Below, piece after piece: positions 1-8,747 of a stretch of DNA of 64,000 nucleotides. The stretch covers positions 372,001 to 436,000 of the forward strand of contig NZ_JAHKSH010000002.1 in the NCBI RefSeq assembly GCF_019720895.1, written 5' to 3'. How positions within the stretch are numbered: the stretch's first letter is position 1; each line of letters begins with the position of its first letter. A program made the translations under genes and the position numbers. The DNA comes from Microbacterium salitolerans (lineage in GTDB: Bacteria > Actinomycetota > Actinomycetes > Actinomycetales > Microbacteriaceae). The notes beneath the pieces were generated by a model that worked only from the letters and a program-made list of their open reading frames with translations, ran no database searches and was not told the origin of the DNA.

Positions 1-602
1 TGGATGCCCCGGAGGATCTGACCGGGGCTCGCGCCGAACGCCTGACCGGCCTCGACCGTCTCGGCGTCCACCCCGCGGATGCCGAGCTCGGTGAAGCGGA
101 CGCCCGGGGGAAGCGCGAAGATCACCGTCGCGAACACGCCGGGGACCACGCCGATGCTGAAGAAGATGATCGCCGGGATCAGGTACACGAAGACGGGCAT
201 CGTCTGCATGAAGTCGAGCACAGGCTTGATGAAGCTGCGGAAGCCCGGCTTCCGCGCCGCGAGGATGCCGAGCGGCACGCCGATGACGATCGCGAGGATC
301 GCCGAGACCAGCACGAGCGCCAGCGTCTGCATCGACGTCTCCCACTGATCCATCGCCAGGATCAGCATGAACGTGATGAGCGTGCCGATGGCGAGCTGCC
401 AGGAGCGCACGAGCCAGCCGATCGCCGCCGCGATGACGATCACGACGAGTGCGGGCGGAGCGAGGAGGATCTGCGTGAGCCCCTCGACGAGGGTGCCGGT
501 GATGATCGCGAAGAGGTCGAGGAGGAACTCGAGGTTGTCCTTGATCCAGTCGAGACCGGTGTCGGCCCATTCGCCGATGGGAATGCGGGGGAACCCGTCC
601 AT
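1..602 (-). CDS. proW: Glycine betaine/proline-type ABC transporter permease (partial, C-terminus outside window)
   Basis: Integral membrane subunit of an osmoprotectant importer that works with the ATPase encoded just upstream. The minus-strand frame opens with ATG at 602-600 and stays open to the window edge, giving about 200 residues. It begins MDGFPRIPIGEWADTG and continues with several hydrophobic segments such as FVYLIPAIIFFSIGVVPGVF. The permease EAA loop is recognisable near the edge (EAGQAFGAS). The start overlaps the stop of the ATPase gene by one base (TGATG), so the two are translationally coupled. The solute-binding protein would be expected beyond the left edge. The assignment rests on the family motif and the partner gene. 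Whether the substrate is betaine, proline or another solute cannot be told. Confidence 0.88.
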   Translation of the reverse strand, partial: MDGFPRIPIGEWADTGLDWIKDNLEFLLDLFAIITGTLVEGLTQILLAPPALVVIVIAAAIGWLVRSWQLAIGTLITFMLILAMDQWETSMQTLALVLVSAILAIVIGVPLGILAARKPGFRSFIKPVLDFMQTMPVFVYLIPAIIFFSIGVVPGVFATVIFALPPGVRFTELGIRGVDAETVEAGQAFGASPGQILRGI

Positions 603-1900
603 CAGTTCTCCTCCTTGCTTCCTGCGTCGCTCTCGGGGGAGGCGAGCACCTCGTCGATCACGCTCGAGTGGACCGGCTCCTGCGGGAGCGAGATCTCACC
701 GGTCGCGTCGGGCCCAGGGCCGAGCGCCGCGAGCAGCGTGATGCGCGGGATGACGCCGACGAGGCGCTCATCGGCGTCGAGGACGGCGAGGGGCAGCGCG
801 GCCTCGATCGCAGGGACGAAGACGTCCATGAGGACGTCGGACTCGTGGACGGTCCCGGGCGCGGGCTTGATGACGGACGCGAGGGACTTCTCGCCCCGAC
901 GCACGAGCTTGACGGCGTCGCGGTCGGTCACCATGCCGATGAGGCGACGGTCGTCGTCGACGACGTAGGCGGCGGCGAGGAACGGATCCCTCATCGCACG
1001 GAGCGCGACACGGGGGCCGGCCTTCTGATCGACGACGGGCCGCGGGCGCTCCATGACGTTGCCGGCCGTCAGCACTCGCGTGCGGTCGACGTCCTGCACG
1101 AACTGCTCGACGTAGTCGTTCGCCGGATCGGTGAGGATGTCCTCCGGCGTCCCGATCTGCACGATGCGGCCGTCGCGCATGACGGCGATGCGGTCGCCGA
1201 GGAACATCGCCTCGTTGAGATCGTGCGTGATGAAGATGATGGTCTTGTGCAGCTTGCGCTGCAGCTCGAGCAGCTGCTCCTGCATCTCGCGTCGGATCAG
1301 CGGGTCGAGAGCGCTGAACGCCTCGTCCATGAGCAGGATGTCGGTGTCGGCCGCGAGCGCACGGGCGATGCCGACGCGCTGCTGCATGCCGCCGGACAGC
1401 TGATTCGGGAACTTCTCGCCCCAGCCGCCGAGCCCGACCATGTCGAGGATCTCGTTCGCGCGGGCGAGGCGCTGGCCCCGGTCCGATCCCTGCAGCTCGA
1501 GCGGGTACGCGACGTTGTCGGCGACCGTGCGGTGGGGGAGGAGCGCGAAGTGCTGGAACACCATCGAGATGTGGCTGCGGCGCAGCTCGCGCAGCTTCTT
1601 GTCCGGGATGGACGTGATCTCCTGGTCGCCGACCTGCAGCTTGCCTGCGGTCGCGTCGTGGAGACCGTTGATCATGCGGATGAGCGTCGACTTGCCGGAT
1701 CCTGACAGTCCCATGACGACGAACGTCTCACCTCGCCTCACTTCGAAGGAGGCATCGATGACGGCGGCGGTGGCACCCTCGATCTCGTCGCGCGGGGTTC
1801 CTGCGCGAAGCTTGTCGACGGCGTCTTTCGTGCGGCGGCCGAAAACCTTGTACAGGCCCTCGGCGCGAACCATCACGTCGTTCTCGTTTGGTGGGTTCAC
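602..1900 (-). CDS. proV: Glycine betaine/proline-type ABC transporter ATP-binding protein with CBS domains
   Basis: Cytoplasmic ATPase of the osmoprotectant importer. The 432-residue product carries Walker A (GLSGSGKST, residues 64-72), the long ProV-type signature LSGGMQQRVGIARAL, Walker B with LLMDEAFSALDP and the switch histidine ITHDLNEA. A C-terminal part of about 130 residues has CBS character; in this family CBS pairs sense ionic strength. The N-terminal insert before Walker A (FGRRTKDAVDKL) is typical of ProV and OpuAA. The start used is GTG at 1900. An in-frame ATG at 1873 (MVRAEGLYKVF) fits family alignments equally well, and neither has a clear ribosome site. The gene is the first of the visible operon and transcription runs toward the left edge. 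Confidence 0.93.
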   Translation of the reverse strand: MNPPNENDVMVRAEGLYKVFGRRTKDAVDKLRAGTPRDEIEGATAAVIDASFEVRRGETFVVMGLSGSGKSTLIRMINGLHDATAGKLQVGDQEITSIPDKKLRELRRSHISMVFQHFALLPHRTVADNVAYPLELQGSDRGQRLARANEILDMVGLGGWGEKFPNQLSGGMQQRVGIARALAADTDILLMDEAFSALDPLIRREMQEQLLELQRKLHKTIIFITHDLNEAMFLGDRIAVMRDGRIVQIGTPEDILTDPANDYVEQFVQDVDRTRVLTAGNVMERPRPVVDQKAGPRVALRAMRDPFLAAAYVVDDDRRLIGMVTDRDAVKLVRRGEKSLASVIKPAPGTVHESDVLMDVFVPAIEAALPLAVLDADERLVGVIPRITLLAALGPGPDATGEISLPQEPVHSSVIDEVLASPESDAGSKEEN

Positions 1901-2301
1901 GTTTTCTCTGCGGCGAGCGCGGCTCTCAGACGCACCGTGCGCGCTCGGCCCTCGGGTTGGCGGATCGTGATCGGATCGTCGCCGGCGGCCGTGTCGGACG
2001 CGACACCGCGGCGCGTGGCGGCGTCGGGTGACGTGACGACACCGCTCACCTCTCTACAGTAGCCAAGTGACTCGGTCAGGCCGCGTTCCTCCGTCGGGGG
2101 CCGCGGGCCATGGAGGCGGATCGCGCGACCAGGCAGCCGGTGGATCCCCCCAGAAGCCCGGATTCCCGGGGCTGCCGGGCGAAACCTCTCGAGACGGTCG
2201 CCGGATCGACGTTATGCAATCGTGAGGGCCCTCGAGCCCGTCCTGGGGAAGTGCGAGAGGATAGAGGACACACCTTCGTCAGATCCGGGAGCTCCACGCT
2301 G
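1901..2301. other. Divergent intergenic region proV / sufS
   Basis: About 400 bases separate the divergent starts of proV and sufS, so both promoters should lie here. I see no convincing small gene: the one long minus-strand frame has arginine/proline-rich shadow composition. A short inverted repeat GCCCGG (2156-2161) / CCGGGC (2175-2180) is visible. A GGGAG lies about 10 bases before the sufS ATG. No recognisable operator for an iron-sulfur regulator was found by eye. Confidence 0.5.
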
Positions 2302-3555
2302 ATGCCCATTTCCCTCGGTTCCGCAGTCCGGACCGAATTCCCGTACTTCGACGCGCACCCGGGTTCGGTGTATCTCGACTCGGGAGCGACCTCTCAACGG
2401 CCCGCCCGCGTCATCGACGCCGAGGCGGACTTCGTGCGCAGCGACTACGCCGCCGTGCATCGCGGCTCGAGCATGGCGACGGGCGAGGCGACCTGGGCTT
2501 TCGAGAACGCACGCGATCGGGTGGCGGGATTCGTCGGCGCGGGCGAACGCGAGCTCGTGTGGACGTCGAACGCGACCGATGCGCTCAACGTGATCGCGCT
2601 CGGCATGGCCGATGCCTCTCTGGGGCTCGGCGGCGATCGATTCGCGCTGCGACCCGGTGACGAGATCGTCGTCACGGAAGCCGAGCATCACGCCAACCTC
2701 CTGCCGTGGCAGCGGCTGGCCGCGAAGTCCGGCGCCACGCTGCGGTGGGTGCCGGTCGACGCACTCGGGCTCTGGACGATCGACGCGCTGCGCGAGGTCG
2801 TCACGGCGAGAACGCGCGTCATCGCGTTCGGCCACGTGTCGAACGTGACCGGGCTCATCGCGCCGGTCGCCGACGTCGTGGCGGTCGCGCGCGAGGTGGG
2901 CGCCTTGACAGTTCTCGACGCGTGTCAGTCCGTTCCGCACATGCCGGTCGACGTGGCCGCGCTCGGCGTTGACTTCGCGGTCTTCTCGTCCCACAAGATG
3001 CTGGGACCGACCGGCATCGGGGCGCTCTACGGACGTGCAGAGCTGCTCGACGAGCTGCCGCCCGCTCGCACCGGCGGATCCATGATCACCGTCGTGTCGA
3101 TGGAGAGCGCCGAGTTCCTGCCGGCGCCGCACCGGTTCGAGGCCGGAACGCAGCCGGTGAGTCAGGCGGTCGGATTCGGCGCGGCGGCTGAATATTTCGG
3201 GCAGGTGGGCATGGATGCGGTCTGGGCGCACGAATCGGAGCTCGCGCAGGTGCTCGTCGACACGGTGCGGGGCGTTCCCGGGGTCCGCCTGTTCGGCCCT
3301 CCCGCAGGCGAACGCCGTGCCGCTCTCGTCAGCTTCGCGGTCGACGGCGTGCACGCGCACGACGTGGGTCAGTTCCTCGACGACAAGGCGATCACCGTGA
3401 GAACAGGTCACCACTGCGCGCAGCCGCTGCATCGGGCGCTCGGCACGCCGGCGACGACGCGCGCGAGCGCGTCGATCTACACGACGCGCGACGACATCGC
3501 GGCGCTCGGCGCGGCGCTGTCAGACGTACGCGGCTTCTTCGGGGCGGACCGATGA
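2302..3555 (+). CDS. sufS: Cysteine desulfurase SufS
   Basis: PLP-dependent class V aminotransferase-fold enzyme that removes sulfur from cysteine and hands it as persulfide to the scaffold/transfer protein for Fe-S cluster assembly. The 417-residue product contains the PLP lysine in FSSHKMLGPTG (K232), the substrate region LDSGATSQRP near the N-terminus, and the persulfide cysteine in RTGHHCAQPLHR (C372). That short RTGHHCAQP loop is the SufS (group II) type rather than IscS. ATG at 2302 is chosen because family proteins start just before a PYFDAHPGSVYLDSGA-type segment, and the longer in-frame extension to 2110 is not protein-like. The stop overlaps the sufU start by four bases (ATGA), as expected for a desulfurase and its transfer partner. 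Confidence 0.95.
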   Translation: MPISLGSAVRTEFPYFDAHPGSVYLDSGATSQRPARVIDAEADFVRSDYAAVHRGSSMATGEATWAFENARDRVAGFVGAGERELVWTSNATDALNVIALGMADASLGLGGDRFALRPGDEIVVTEAEHHANLLPWQRLAAKSGATLRWVPVDALGLWTIDALREVVTARTRVIAFGHVSNVTGLIAPVADVVAVAREVGALTVLDACQSVPHMPVDVAALGVDFAVFSSHKMLGPTGIGALYGRAELLDELPPARTGGSMITVVSMESAEFLPAPHRFEAGTQPVSQAVGFGAAAEYFGQVGMDAVWAHESELAQVLVDTVRGVPGVRLFGPPAGERRAALVSFAVDGVHAHDVGQFLDDKAITVRTGHHCAQPLHRALGTPATTRASASIYTTRDDIAALGAALSDVRGFFGADR

Positions 3556-3989
3556 GCGGCCTCGAGGGGATGTATCAGGAGCTCATCCTCGACCATGCGC
3601 GCACCCCGGAAGGGAAGGGCGACCCGTCGCTGCATCCCTTCACGCACCACGAGCTCAATCCATCGTGCGGTGACGAGATCACGCTCGGCATCTCGGTCGA
3701 CGACGGCCGCATCAGCGGACTCGCCTGGGAGGGCGACGGGTGCAGCATCTCGATGTCCTCGGCGTCCATCATGAGCGAGCTGCTCGACGGTGCGACGCGA
3801 GAGGACGCGCTCGCACGCATCGGCGAGTTCCGCGAGATGATGCGTTCGCGCGGCAAGGTCGATCCGCCTGACGCGCTCGGCGACGCGGCGGCGTTCCGGA
3901 ACACGGCGAAGTACGTCATGCGCATCAAGTGCGCGATGCTCGCGTGGGTCGCGCTCGAGGCTGACCTCAAGGCGTCGCTCGCGGCATGA
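3552..3989 (+). CDS. sufU: Fe-S assembly sulfurtransferase SufU
   Basis: Zinc-containing IscU-like protein that accepts persulfide sulfur from SufS in Gram-positive bacteria. The 145-residue product has the ligand set expected for SufU: C39 and D41 in NPSCGD, C64 in GDGCSIS and C127 in RIKCAMLAW. The spacing between the second and third cysteine carries the SufU-type insertion (REDALARIGEFREMM), which distinguishes it from IscU. It is translationally coupled to sufS through ATGA. The other suf genes (sufB, sufD, sufC) are not in this window, so this pair is probably separate from the main cluster or from sequence further away. Confidence 0.95.
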   Translation: MSGLEGMYQELILDHARTPEGKGDPSLHPFTHHELNPSCGDEITLGISVDDGRISGLAWEGDGCSISMSSASIMSELLDGATREDALARIGEFREMMRSRGKVDPPDALGDAAAFRNTAKYVMRIKCAMLAWVALEADLKASLAA

Positions 3990-4004
3990 GCCGCCGGCTC
4001 GCGC

Positions 4005-4874
4005 TCAGGTGAACGTCGGCGTGCGCGCCATGGTCTCCTGCGCGACGCTCGCGACGAGATCCCCGGAGCGCGAGTAGATGCGGCCGACGTTCATGCCGCG
4101 ACCGCCCTGCGATGTCGGCGATTCCGTCACGTAGAGCAGCCACTCGTCCACGCGTGCGTAGCGGTGCCACCAGATCGCGTGATCGAGGCTCGCGGAGCGC
4201 AGGTCCTTGGTGCGCCACGGGTAGCCGTTGGCGCGCAGCGTGGGCTCCTGGATCGTGAAATCGCTCACGTAGGCGAGCACGGCACGGTGGAGGGCGGGGT
4301 CGTCGTCGAGCACGTCGCGGATCCTGACCCAGACGGCCTGATGAGGCTGCTGCGTGTCGACGGAGGCGAAGATGTCGCCGTCCACGTAGCGCGCCTCGAT
4401 GGGGTTGGCACGCAGCAGCTTGGCGGCGCCGCCGACATCGCGCTTGTACGACGGAACGTCCTCGGGCCCCGGCACATCGGGCATCGGCATCTGGTGCGTC
4501 ATCCCCGGGTCGACGTCCTGGAACGACGTGATGCCGCTGAAGATCGGCACACCCTCCTGGTATGCCTGGATTCGGCGCCTGCTGAAGGAGCGGCCGTCGT
4601 GGATCCGCTCGACCGCGAACGTGGTGGGCTTCGTGACGTCGCCGGGGCGCAGGAAGTAGCCGTGGAGGGAGTGCGGGAGGCGCTCTTCGTCGACGGTCTT
4701 CATCGCTGCCGTGACGCACTGGGCGACGACCTGGCCGCCGAAGATCCGACCGCCGGGCATCGGGTGGGAGCGCCCGATGAAGATGTCCTCGTGCGTGCGC
4801 GCCCCCGTGTGCTCGAGGTCCAGGACGCCCATGAGCATGTCGATGGGATCGCTCGGGTACTCGAAGTCGGACAC
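4005..4874 (-). CDS. tesB: Acyl-CoA thioesterase II (TesB family)
   Basis: Hydrolyses acyl-CoA to free acid and CoA using a double hotdog fold. The 289-residue length is normal for TesB. Recognisable family segments are IFGGQVVAQCVTAAM in the first hotdog, RRIQAYQEG, and in the second hotdog LDHAIWWHR followed by LLYVTESPTSQGGRGMNVGR. The start is GTG at 4874, chosen because a strong GAGGAG ribosome site lies about six bases upstream and the protein then starts MSDFEYPSDPIDMLMG. A longer in-frame extension runs back under the divergent neighbour and is rejected. The gene faces sufU tail to tail with a 15-base gap. Confidence 0.9.
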   Translation of the reverse strand: MSDFEYPSDPIDMLMGVLDLEHTGARTHEDIFIGRSHPMPGGRIFGGQVVAQCVTAAMKTVDEERLPHSLHGYFLRPGDVTKPTTFAVERIHDGRSFSRRRIQAYQEGVPIFSGITSFQDVDPGMTHQMPMPDVPGPEDVPSYKRDVGGAAKLLRANPIEARYVDGDIFASVDTQQPHQAVWVRIRDVLDDDPALHRAVLAYVSDFTIQEPTLRANGYPWRTKDLRSASLDHAIWWHRYARVDEWLLYVTESPTSQGGRGMNVGRIYSRSGDLVASVAQETMARTPTFT

Positions 4875-4946
4875 GCGCTGCTCCTCGATCGTGGGCGGTG
4901 GGTGACGCACGGCGACACACGGGGCCAGTCCCCAGTCGACCGCTTC

Positions 4947-4952
4947 TAGTCT
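4947..4952 (+). promoter_or_regulatory. -10 box TAGTCT for the 4957 gene
   Basis: TAGTCT lies four bases before the first ATG (4957) and seven before the second (4960). That spacing suggests a leaderless or nearly leaderless transcript, common in Actinobacteria. No convincing -35 was seen. Confidence 0.45.
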
Positions 4953-4956
4953 AGAG

Positions 4957-5622
4957 ATGATGAGCGAGCGACTGATCCTGGCCGACGCCGATTCGGCGCG
5001 CGACGCACTCACCTTCTCCGGACGCGCGACGCGCGTCGGCGATGAGGGAGTCCGGCTGCAGGCGAGGGGCGGCGTCCTCGCGATGACCGCGGCGGCGCTC
5101 GCACCGCAGGGACTGCTGGATCGCACCCCGACCGTCCTCGCGATGCGCGTGCTGCGGGCGGATCCCGAGCTCGAGTGCGACCTCGTGATCGGCGAGCTCA
5201 CCGAGACCCCCGATGCGGATCAGCTCGGCCTTCCCGCACAGTCGCTCGCCCCGGCCTGGGCGGGCGTGGCGCCGCCGCGCTCCGGGTGGGAGCGCACGGG
5301 CGAGCTGTCGGCCGCGACGCTCGCGTCCCGCGCGCAGTGGGGCATTGCCGCCGTCGCCCATCAGGTGCCGACGGACGCCGGCGAGGACGCCGTGCGCGTC
5401 GTGCGCGGATCGGTGTGGGGTCAGCCGGACGATGATCTCGGCGGCCTGCCGCTCGGCGTCGCGTTCGCCGCGTTGTCCTTCGGTTTCATCGCGGGGGAGG
5501 AGCAGGCTCCCGTGTTCACGAACGGCCGTTGGACGCGGGTGTCGCTCACACGCGGTCACGTGCTCTCGCGGGGGCCGGCGGTGACGGGACTCACGTCGGT
5601 GAGATCGACGGGAGCCGCCTGA
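4957..5622 (+). CDS. Conserved-looking hypothetical protein (unknown function)
   Basis: A 221-residue soluble protein with no signal peptide, no membrane segment and no motif I recognise. It starts MMSERLILADADSARDALTFSGRATR. The middle is rich in small and acidic residues (DDDLGGLPLGVAFAALSFG), and there is no cysteine-rich or nucleotide-binding pattern. It is divergent from tesB with an 82-base spacer and abuts the convergent glbO with no gap (5622/5623). The start may be ATG 4957 or 4960; the -10 box spacing favours 4960. Codon use and third-position GC resemble the neighbours, which supports a real gene. A function cannot be given. Confidence 0.75.
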   Translation: MMSERLILADADSARDALTFSGRATRVGDEGVRLQARGGVLAMTAAALAPQGLLDRTPTVLAMRVLRADPELECDLVIGELTETPDADQLGLPAQSLAPAWAGVAPPRSGWERTGELSAATLASRAQWGIAAVAHQVPTDAGEDAVRVVRGSVWGQPDDDLGGLPLGVAFAALSFGFIAGEEQAPVFTNGRWTRVSLTRGHVLSRGPAVTGLTSVRSTGAA

Positions 5623-6042
5623 TCAGCTCTGCGCGGGTCGCGCCTCGAAGGTGTTGACCATCGCGTGCGCGGCGCGCTCGAGGTAGTCCCACAGCGTCGC
5701 CTCGTGCACGGGGGCGAGGCCGAGCGAGTCCACCGCGGTGCGCATGCAGCGCAGCCAGCGATCGCGGGCATCGGGGTCGATGTGGAATGGCATGTGGCGC
5801 ATACGCAGGCGCGGATGCCCGCGCTGCTCACTGTACGTGGTCGGTCCGCCCCAGTACTGCTCGAGGAACATCAGGAGGCGGTCGGCCGCCGGACCGAGAT
5901 CCTCCTCGGGATACATGGGCTTCAGCACCTCGTCCTCGGCGACCTCGCGATAGAAGACGTCGACGAGCTGCTGGAACGTCGAGCGGCCGCCCACCTGCTC
6001 ATAGAAGGTGGGCGGGCCGCCCGTCGGCTGGATCTGGATCAC
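5623..6042 (-). CDS. glbO: Group II truncated hemoglobin (trHbO)
   Basis: Small heme protein of the trHbO group, linked in the family to oxygen and peroxide chemistry and respiration. The 139-residue product aligns from memory along its length with mycobacterial Glb[37 protein letters not shown], then LRMRHMPF. The proximal heme histidine is H83, the distal tyrosine B10 is Y31, CD1 is Y44 and the G8 tryptophan is W96. GTG at 6042 is used because it overlaps the pepN stop by four bases (GTGA) and yields the normal length. Longer in-frame extensions read through pepN and are shadows. It is the second gene of a pepN-glbO unit. Confidence 0.94.
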   Translation of the reverse strand: MIQIQPTGGPPTFYEQVGGRSTFQQLVDVFYREVAEDEVLKPMYPEEDLGPAADRLLMFLEQYWGGPTTYSEQRGHPRLRMRHMPFHIDPDARDRWLRCMRTAVDSLGLAPVHEATLWDYLERAAHAMVNTFEARPAQS

Positions 6043-8606
6043 GGCTGCGCTTCGTCGGCCTCGGCGTCGCGCGACTGCGCGGAGAGCGCCCGCTCGACGC
6101 CCGCGAGATTCTCGGCGACGATGCGACGCAGCGCGGCGGGCGCATCGGCGTTGTCGCGCAGCCAGGCGCGCGTCGTGTCGCGCAGGCTCTCGTCGGCGAG
6201 CGGCGCCGGGTAGAGCAGCTCGATGAGGTACGACGCGATCTGGAACGAGCGGTTCTCCCACACGGGCACCAGCATGTCGAAGTACGCGGGGACGAATTCC
6301 GCAAGGTCTGCGCGCGTCGCCGGGTGGACGAAGCCGGTCGCGGCCGCGCGGACGACCGTGTTCGGCAGCTCGTCGCTGTCGACGAGCGACTCCCACGCGG
6401 CCCGCTTCGCCTCGGCGCCCGGCAGCGCCGCGCGCGCCTGCGCGGCGAACTCGCCGCCCTTCGAGGTGTTGTCCGCGGCGAGGGCCGCGTCGATCTCGGA
6501 CGCGTCGGCGGCACCGCCCGATGCGAGCGATACGAGCAGCTGCCACGAGAGGTCCGCATCGATCTCGAGTCCGTCGAGGGGCGCGGATCCGTCGCGAAGC
6601 GCGCGCACCTTCTCCCAGTGCGCCGGGCGCGATGCGGCCTGCGCGAACGCGGTCGCGAGCTGAAGCTGCAGGTCGCTGCCTGCGTCGGCGCGCTCGAGGA
6701 GCGTCCAGAGGTCGTCCGCGACGGCCGCGCGCTGCGCGTCACGGGTGTCGCGGGCGACGTAGGAGTTCGCCGCGAGGCGCACCTGTCCGAGCGTCGTGCG
6801 CACGGTCGTCGACTCGGACTCCGTGCCGATGTTCTTCCGCACGAGATCGATGTAGTCGCGGGCGGCCATCTCGCCGTCGCGCGTCATGTCCCACGCGGCG
6901 CCCCACACGAGCGAGCGGGCGAGCGGATCCGTGATCTCGGACAGATGCGCGATCGCCGTGGCGAGGCTCTGGTGGTCGAGTCGGATCTTGGCGTAGGCGA
7001 GATCGCTGTCGTTGAGCAGCACGAGCGCCGGCCGGCGCAGACCCTTCAGCTCGGGGATCTCGGTGAGGTCGCCGTCGATGTCGACCTCGACGCGGTGGGT
7101 GCGGACGAGCTCGCGGCCGCGGATGTCGTAGAAGCCGATGCCCATGCGGTGCGGACGGATCGTCGGGTGGTCGGATGGCGCCGTCTGGGTCACCGCGAAG
7201 CGCGTGATCATCCCGTCGACGTCGTCATCGATGACGGGCGACAGCGTGTTGACGCCGGCCGTCTCGAGCCATTTCTTCGTCCACGTCTTGAGGTCGCGTC
7301 CGCTCGTGGCCTCGAGCTCGAGGAGCAGGTCCTCGAGCGTCGTGTTCTGATAGGCGTGCTTGCGGAAGTACGCGCCGACGCCCTGGAAGAACGCGTCGAT
7401 GCCGACGTAGGCCGCCAGCTGCTTCAGGACGGACCCGCCCTTGGCATAGGTGATGCCGTCGAAGTTGACCTGCACGTCCTCGAGGTCGTTGATCTCCGCG
7501 ACGACGGGGTGGGTCGAGGGCAGCTGGTCCTGGCGGTACGCCCAGGTCTTCTCCATGGCGTTGAACGTCGTCCACGCCTCGGTCCACTCCGTGGCCTCCG
7601 CGGTCGCGATCGTCGAGGCCCATTCGGCGAACGACTCGTTGAGCCAGAGCCCGTTCCACCATTTCATCGTGACGAGGTCGCCGAACCACATGTGGGCGAG
7701 TTCGTGCAGGATCGTCACGACGCGACGCTCCTTGACGGCGTCGGTGACCTTGCTGCGGAAGACGTACGTCTCCGTGAACGTGACGCAGCCGGCGTTCTCC
7801 ATGGCGCCTGCGTTGAACTCGGGGACGAAGAGCTGGTCGTACTTCGCGAACGGGTAGGGGACGCCGAACTTCTCCTCGTAGTAGGCGAAGCCCTGCTTCG
7901 TCTTCTCGAAGATGTACTCCGCGTCCATGTCGGCCCACAGGCTCTTGCGCGCGAAGACGCCGAGGGGGATCGTGCGCCCTTCGCTGTTGACGAGCTCGTC
8001 TCGGATCTCTTCGTAGGGACCGGCCACGAGCGCCGTGATGTACGACGAGATGCGCGGAGTCGGTTCGAAGCCCCAGGTCGCGGACCCGCCCTCTTCGTGG
8101 GGGATCGGCTCCGGCGTCGGCTGGTTCGAGACGACCTTCCACGCAGCCGGCGCGGTGATCGTGAACTGGAACGTCGCCTTGAGGTCGGGCTGCTCGAACA
8201 CCGCGAACACACGGCGGGAATCGGGCACCTCGAACTGCGTGTAGAGGTACGCCTCGCCGTCGACGGGGTCGACGAAGCGGTGCAGCCCCTCGCCCGTGTT
8301 GGTGTACTCGCAGTCGGCGTCGATGACGAGCTCGTTCTCGGCCTCGAGATCGTCGAGCTGCACGCGCGCGTCGGCGTAGACGTCGCCCGGTTCGATCTCG
8401 CGCCCGTTGAGCGTGATCTCGCGCACATCGCGGGCGATGAGGTCGATGAAGGTGGTCGCACCGGGGGTGGCGTCGAACCGCACGACGCTGCGCGAGCCGA
8501 ACACCTCTTCGCCCTTCGTGAGGTCGAGTGCGACCTGATAGCTGTGCGTCTCGACGACCGCGCGACGCTCCTGCGCCTCGACGCGGGTGAGGTTCTCTCC
8601 AGGCAC
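6039..8606 (-). CDS. pepN: Aminopeptidase N, M1 family
   Basis: Zinc aminopeptidase that trims N-terminal residues from peptides in the cytoplasm. The 855-residue product has the exopeptidase motif GAMENAG near residue 265 and the zinc site [10 protein letters not shown] with H301, E302 and H305, plus the third ligand E324 in NESFAEW. It begins with the classic MPGENLTR-type N-terminus. GTG at 8606 is chosen because GGGAG sits eight bases upstream. An ATG five codons earlier (8621) has no ribosome site. The C-terminal ERAP1-like helical domain is complete. It is co-transcribed and coupled with glbO. pepN, glbO, rpiB and nei also lie close together in Mycobacterium tuberculosis. Confidence 0.95.
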   Translation of the reverse strand: MPGENLTRVEAQERRAVVETHSYQVALDLTKGEEVFGSRSVVRFDATPGATTFIDLIARDVREITLNGREIEPGDVYADARVQLDDLEAENELVIDADCEYTNTGEGLHRFVDPVDGEAYLYTQFEVPDSRRVFAVFEQPDLKATFQFTITAPAAWKVVSNQPTPEPIPHEEGGSATWGFEPTPRISSYITALVAGPYEEIRDELVNSEGRTIPLGVFARKSLWADMDAEYIFEKTKQGFAYYEEKFGVPYPFAKYDQLFVPEFNAGAMENAGCVTFTETYVFRSKVTDAVKERRVVTILHELAHMWFGDLVTMKWWNGLWLNESFAEWASTIATAEATEWTEAWTTFNAMEKTWAYRQDQLPSTHPVVAEINDLEDVQVNFDGITYAKGGSVLKQLAAYVGIDAFFQGVGAYFRKHAYQNTTLEDLLLELEATSGRDLKTWTKKWLETAGVNTLSPVIDDDVDGMITRFAVTQTAPSDHPTIRPHRMGIGFYDIRGRELVRTHRVEVDIDGDLTEIPELKGLRRPALVLLNDSDLAYAKIRLDHQSLATAIAHLSEITDPLARSLVWGAAWDMTRDGEMAARDYIDLVRKNIGTESESTTVRTTLGQVRLAANSYVARDTRDAQRAAVADDLWTLLERADAGSDLQLQLATAFAQAASRPAHWEKVRALRDGSAPLDGLEIDADLSWQLLVSLASGGAADASEIDAALAADNTSKGGEFAAQARAALPGAEAKRAAWESLVDSDELPNTVVRAAATGFVHPATRADLAEFVPAYFDMLVPVWENRSFQIASYLIELLYPAPLADESLRDTTRAWLRDNADAPAALRRIVAENLAGVERALSAQSRDAEADEAQP

Positions 8607-8747
8607 TGTGGCTGCTCCCATGAGTTCGTCGGGGGATCCGCCCGCGCGCGATCGGCGTCGCGGGCAACTGGTACAGCCTACGTGGCGGAACCGACTCCTG
8701 GATGAGTGCTGAGCCGATGGATTCGCGGGGAGTGCGAAAATGAGCGG

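Noticed and set aside
2076-2309. A 77-codon minus-strand frame in the proV-sufS spacer
   Set aside because: It has no ribosome site, overlaps the sufS start and has arginine-rich composition.
5787-8705. A 972-codon plus-strand reading frame opposite pepN
   Set aside because: Arginine/valine/aspartate-rich shadow composition with no family motif. The opposite strand encodes a complete M1 peptidase.
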